Positions 63,108 through 64,000 of a DNA stretch of 64,000 bases are shown in pieces. The stretch lies in the NCBI RefSeq assembly GCF_014489115.1, contig NZ_JACTAH010000001.1:372001-436000 (forward strand), written 5' to 3'. Below the pieces are notes generated by a model. That model did no database searches. It was not told where the DNA came from and saw only the letters and a list, made by a program, of their open reading frames with translations. The DNA comes from Thauera sedimentorum (GTDB lineage: Bacteria > Pseudomonadota > Gammaproteobacteria > Burkholderiales > Rhodocyclaceae). The position numbers and the translations under genes were made by a program. Each line of letters opens with the position of its first letter. Within the stretch, counting starts at the first letter, position 1.

Positions 63108-64000
63108 ATGGAATACCTCGATCTAGTCCCGCTGCAGGGCGCCCGCGGGCGGGTGCGCCTGCCCGGCTCCAAGAGCATCTCCAACCGCGTGCTGCTGCTC
63201 GCCGCGCTGGCTGAAGGCGAAACCGACATCCGCGACCTGCTGGCCTCGGACGACGTCGAGCGCATGCTCGATGCCCTGCGCGCGCTCGGCGTGTCCTGGC
63301 AACGTCGCGAAGGCAGCGACGACTATACGGTGCAGGGCGTCGGCGGCGCTTTCCCGGTGAAGACGGCCGAGCTCTTCCTCGGCAACGCCGGCACCGCCTT
63401 CCGTCCGCTCACCGCGGCGCTCGCGCTCGCCGGCGGCGAGTACCGCCTGTCGGGCGTGGCGCGCATGCATGAGCGCCCTATCGGCGACCTGGTCGACGCG
63501 CTGCGCGAGGCCGGCGCGGCAATCGATTACCTGGGCAAGGAGGGCTACCCGCCGCTCGCCATCCACCCGGCCACGGTGCGCGCCGGCGGCGCGCTGCGGG
63601 TACGTGGCGACGTTTCCAGCCAGTTCCTCACCGCCCTGCTGATGGCGCTGCCGCTCACCGGCGAGGAGACCGTCATCGAGGTGGTCGGCGAGCTGATCTC
63701 GAAGCCTTACATCGCCATCACCCTGGCGCTGATGGCGCGCTTCGGCGTCGAGGTGCGGCGCGAGGGCTGGGCGCGCTTCACCGTTCCGGCCGGCGCGCGC
63801 TACCGCAGCCCGGGCACGGTGTACGTCGAAGGCGACGCTTCGTCGGCGTCCTACTTCCTCGCCGCCGGTGCCATCGGCGGCGGTCCGGTGCGGGTGGAAG
63901 GTGTCGGGCGCGACAGCATCCAGGGCGACGTGCGCTTTGCCGAGGCGCTGGCGCAACTGGGCGCGCGCATCGACATGGGGCCGAACTGGATAGAGGCGAG
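63108..64000 (+). CDS. aroA: EPSP synthase, N-terminal part (cut by window edge)
   Basis: The first 297 residues of 3-phosphoshikimate 1-carboxyvinyltransferase. The substrate lysine K22 is in [11 protein letters not shown] at 19-29 and the PEP/glyphosate loop reads [11 protein letters not shown]. Later parts [23 protein letters not shown] and [10 protein letters not shown] are intact. The enzyme joins shikimate 3-phosphate and PEP in the route to chorismate. The frame is open to the window end. It is the sixth gene of the gyrA-to-aroA block; cmk and rpsA usually follow. Confidence 0.97.
   Translation, partial: MEYLDLVPLQGARGRVRLPGSKSISNRVLLLAALAEGETDIRDLLASDDVERMLDALRALGVSWQRREGSDDYTVQGVGGAFPVKTAELFLGNAGTAFRPLTAALALAGGEYRLSGVARMHERPIGDLVDALREAGAAIDYLGKEGYPPLAIHPATVRAGGALRVRGDVSSQFLTALLMALPLTGEETVIEVVGELISKPYIAITLALMARFGVEVRREGWARFTVPAGARYRSPGTVYVEGDASSASYFLAAGAIGGGPVRVEGVGRDSIQGDVRFAEALAQLGARIDMGPNWIEA

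Overview
The window is a GC-rich chromosomal segment, almost certainly from a betaproteobacterium of the Rhodocyclales (Thauera/Azoarcus/Aromatoleum type). The reasons are the gene order ompA-ubiG-mtaD-gyrA-serC-pheA-hisC-tyrA-aroA, a one-piece tmRNA with tag ANDERFALAA, a phasin next to a pyruvate dehydrogenase operon, and an indolepyruvate:ferredoxin oxidoreductase pair of the kind used in anaerobic aromatic amino acid breakdown. The genus is an inference. No phage, insertion sequence or CRISPR array was seen. Most long open frames on the opposite strand are GC-driven shadows.

Layout. 1-7848: a Cu(I)/Ag(I) efflux island. A partial metal response regulator faces a cusF-like gene, a c-type cytochrome, cusC, cusB and cusA, a 56-residue small protein and a second c-type cytochrome; an 18-bp CopR/CusR-like palindrome lies between the divergent units. 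7967-10287: a class V aminotransferase, a small unknown protein and a phasin whose promoter is flanked by two PhaR-like sites. 10403-16705: the pyruvate dehydrogenase operon aceE-aceF-lpdA with its promoter; aceF carries an in-frame palindromic repeat in a linker. 16953-21681: a branched-chain-amino-acid-type binding protein facing a triple-PAS histidine kinase and a FixJ-type regulator. 21818-29966: a K+/H+ antiporter, iorAB behind a candidate FNR/Anr box, then folD, purE, purK and a Sua5-type gene. 30042-31994: tRNA-Ala(CGC), a CadR-type regulator facing a cation exporter, and two small conserved proteins. 32205-37317: a tightly coupled five-gene operon of an acyl-CoA synthetase, a second 2-oxoacid dehydrogenase E1alpha/E1beta/E2 and a free acyl carrier protein. 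37470-49830: a TolB/TPR protein facing a TTC38-like protein, a peptide-type binding protein facing a diguanylate cyclase, an ACP-ligase-acyltransferase fusion, a CBS/nucleotidyltransferase protein, ogt and a roadblock pair. 50131-52949: a LysR regulator, glutamate dehydrogenase and ssrA. 53041-64000: ubiG, ompA, mtaD and the gyrA-serC-pheA-hisC-tyrA-aroA block.

How it fits together. Much of the window concerns acyl-CoA and 2-oxoacid metabolism: two 2-oxoacid dehydrogenase systems, one ferredoxin-linked 2-oxoacid oxidoreductase, PHB granule proteins, and two loci that pair an adenylate-forming ligase with an acyl carrier protein domain. The best candidates for undescribed biology are the ligase/dehydrogenase/ACP operon, the ACP-ligase-acyltransferase fusion, the cytochrome-containing copper efflux operon, the TolB-TPR/TTC38 pair with three phased direct repeats, and a 73-bp paired-REP element present twice in opposite orientations.
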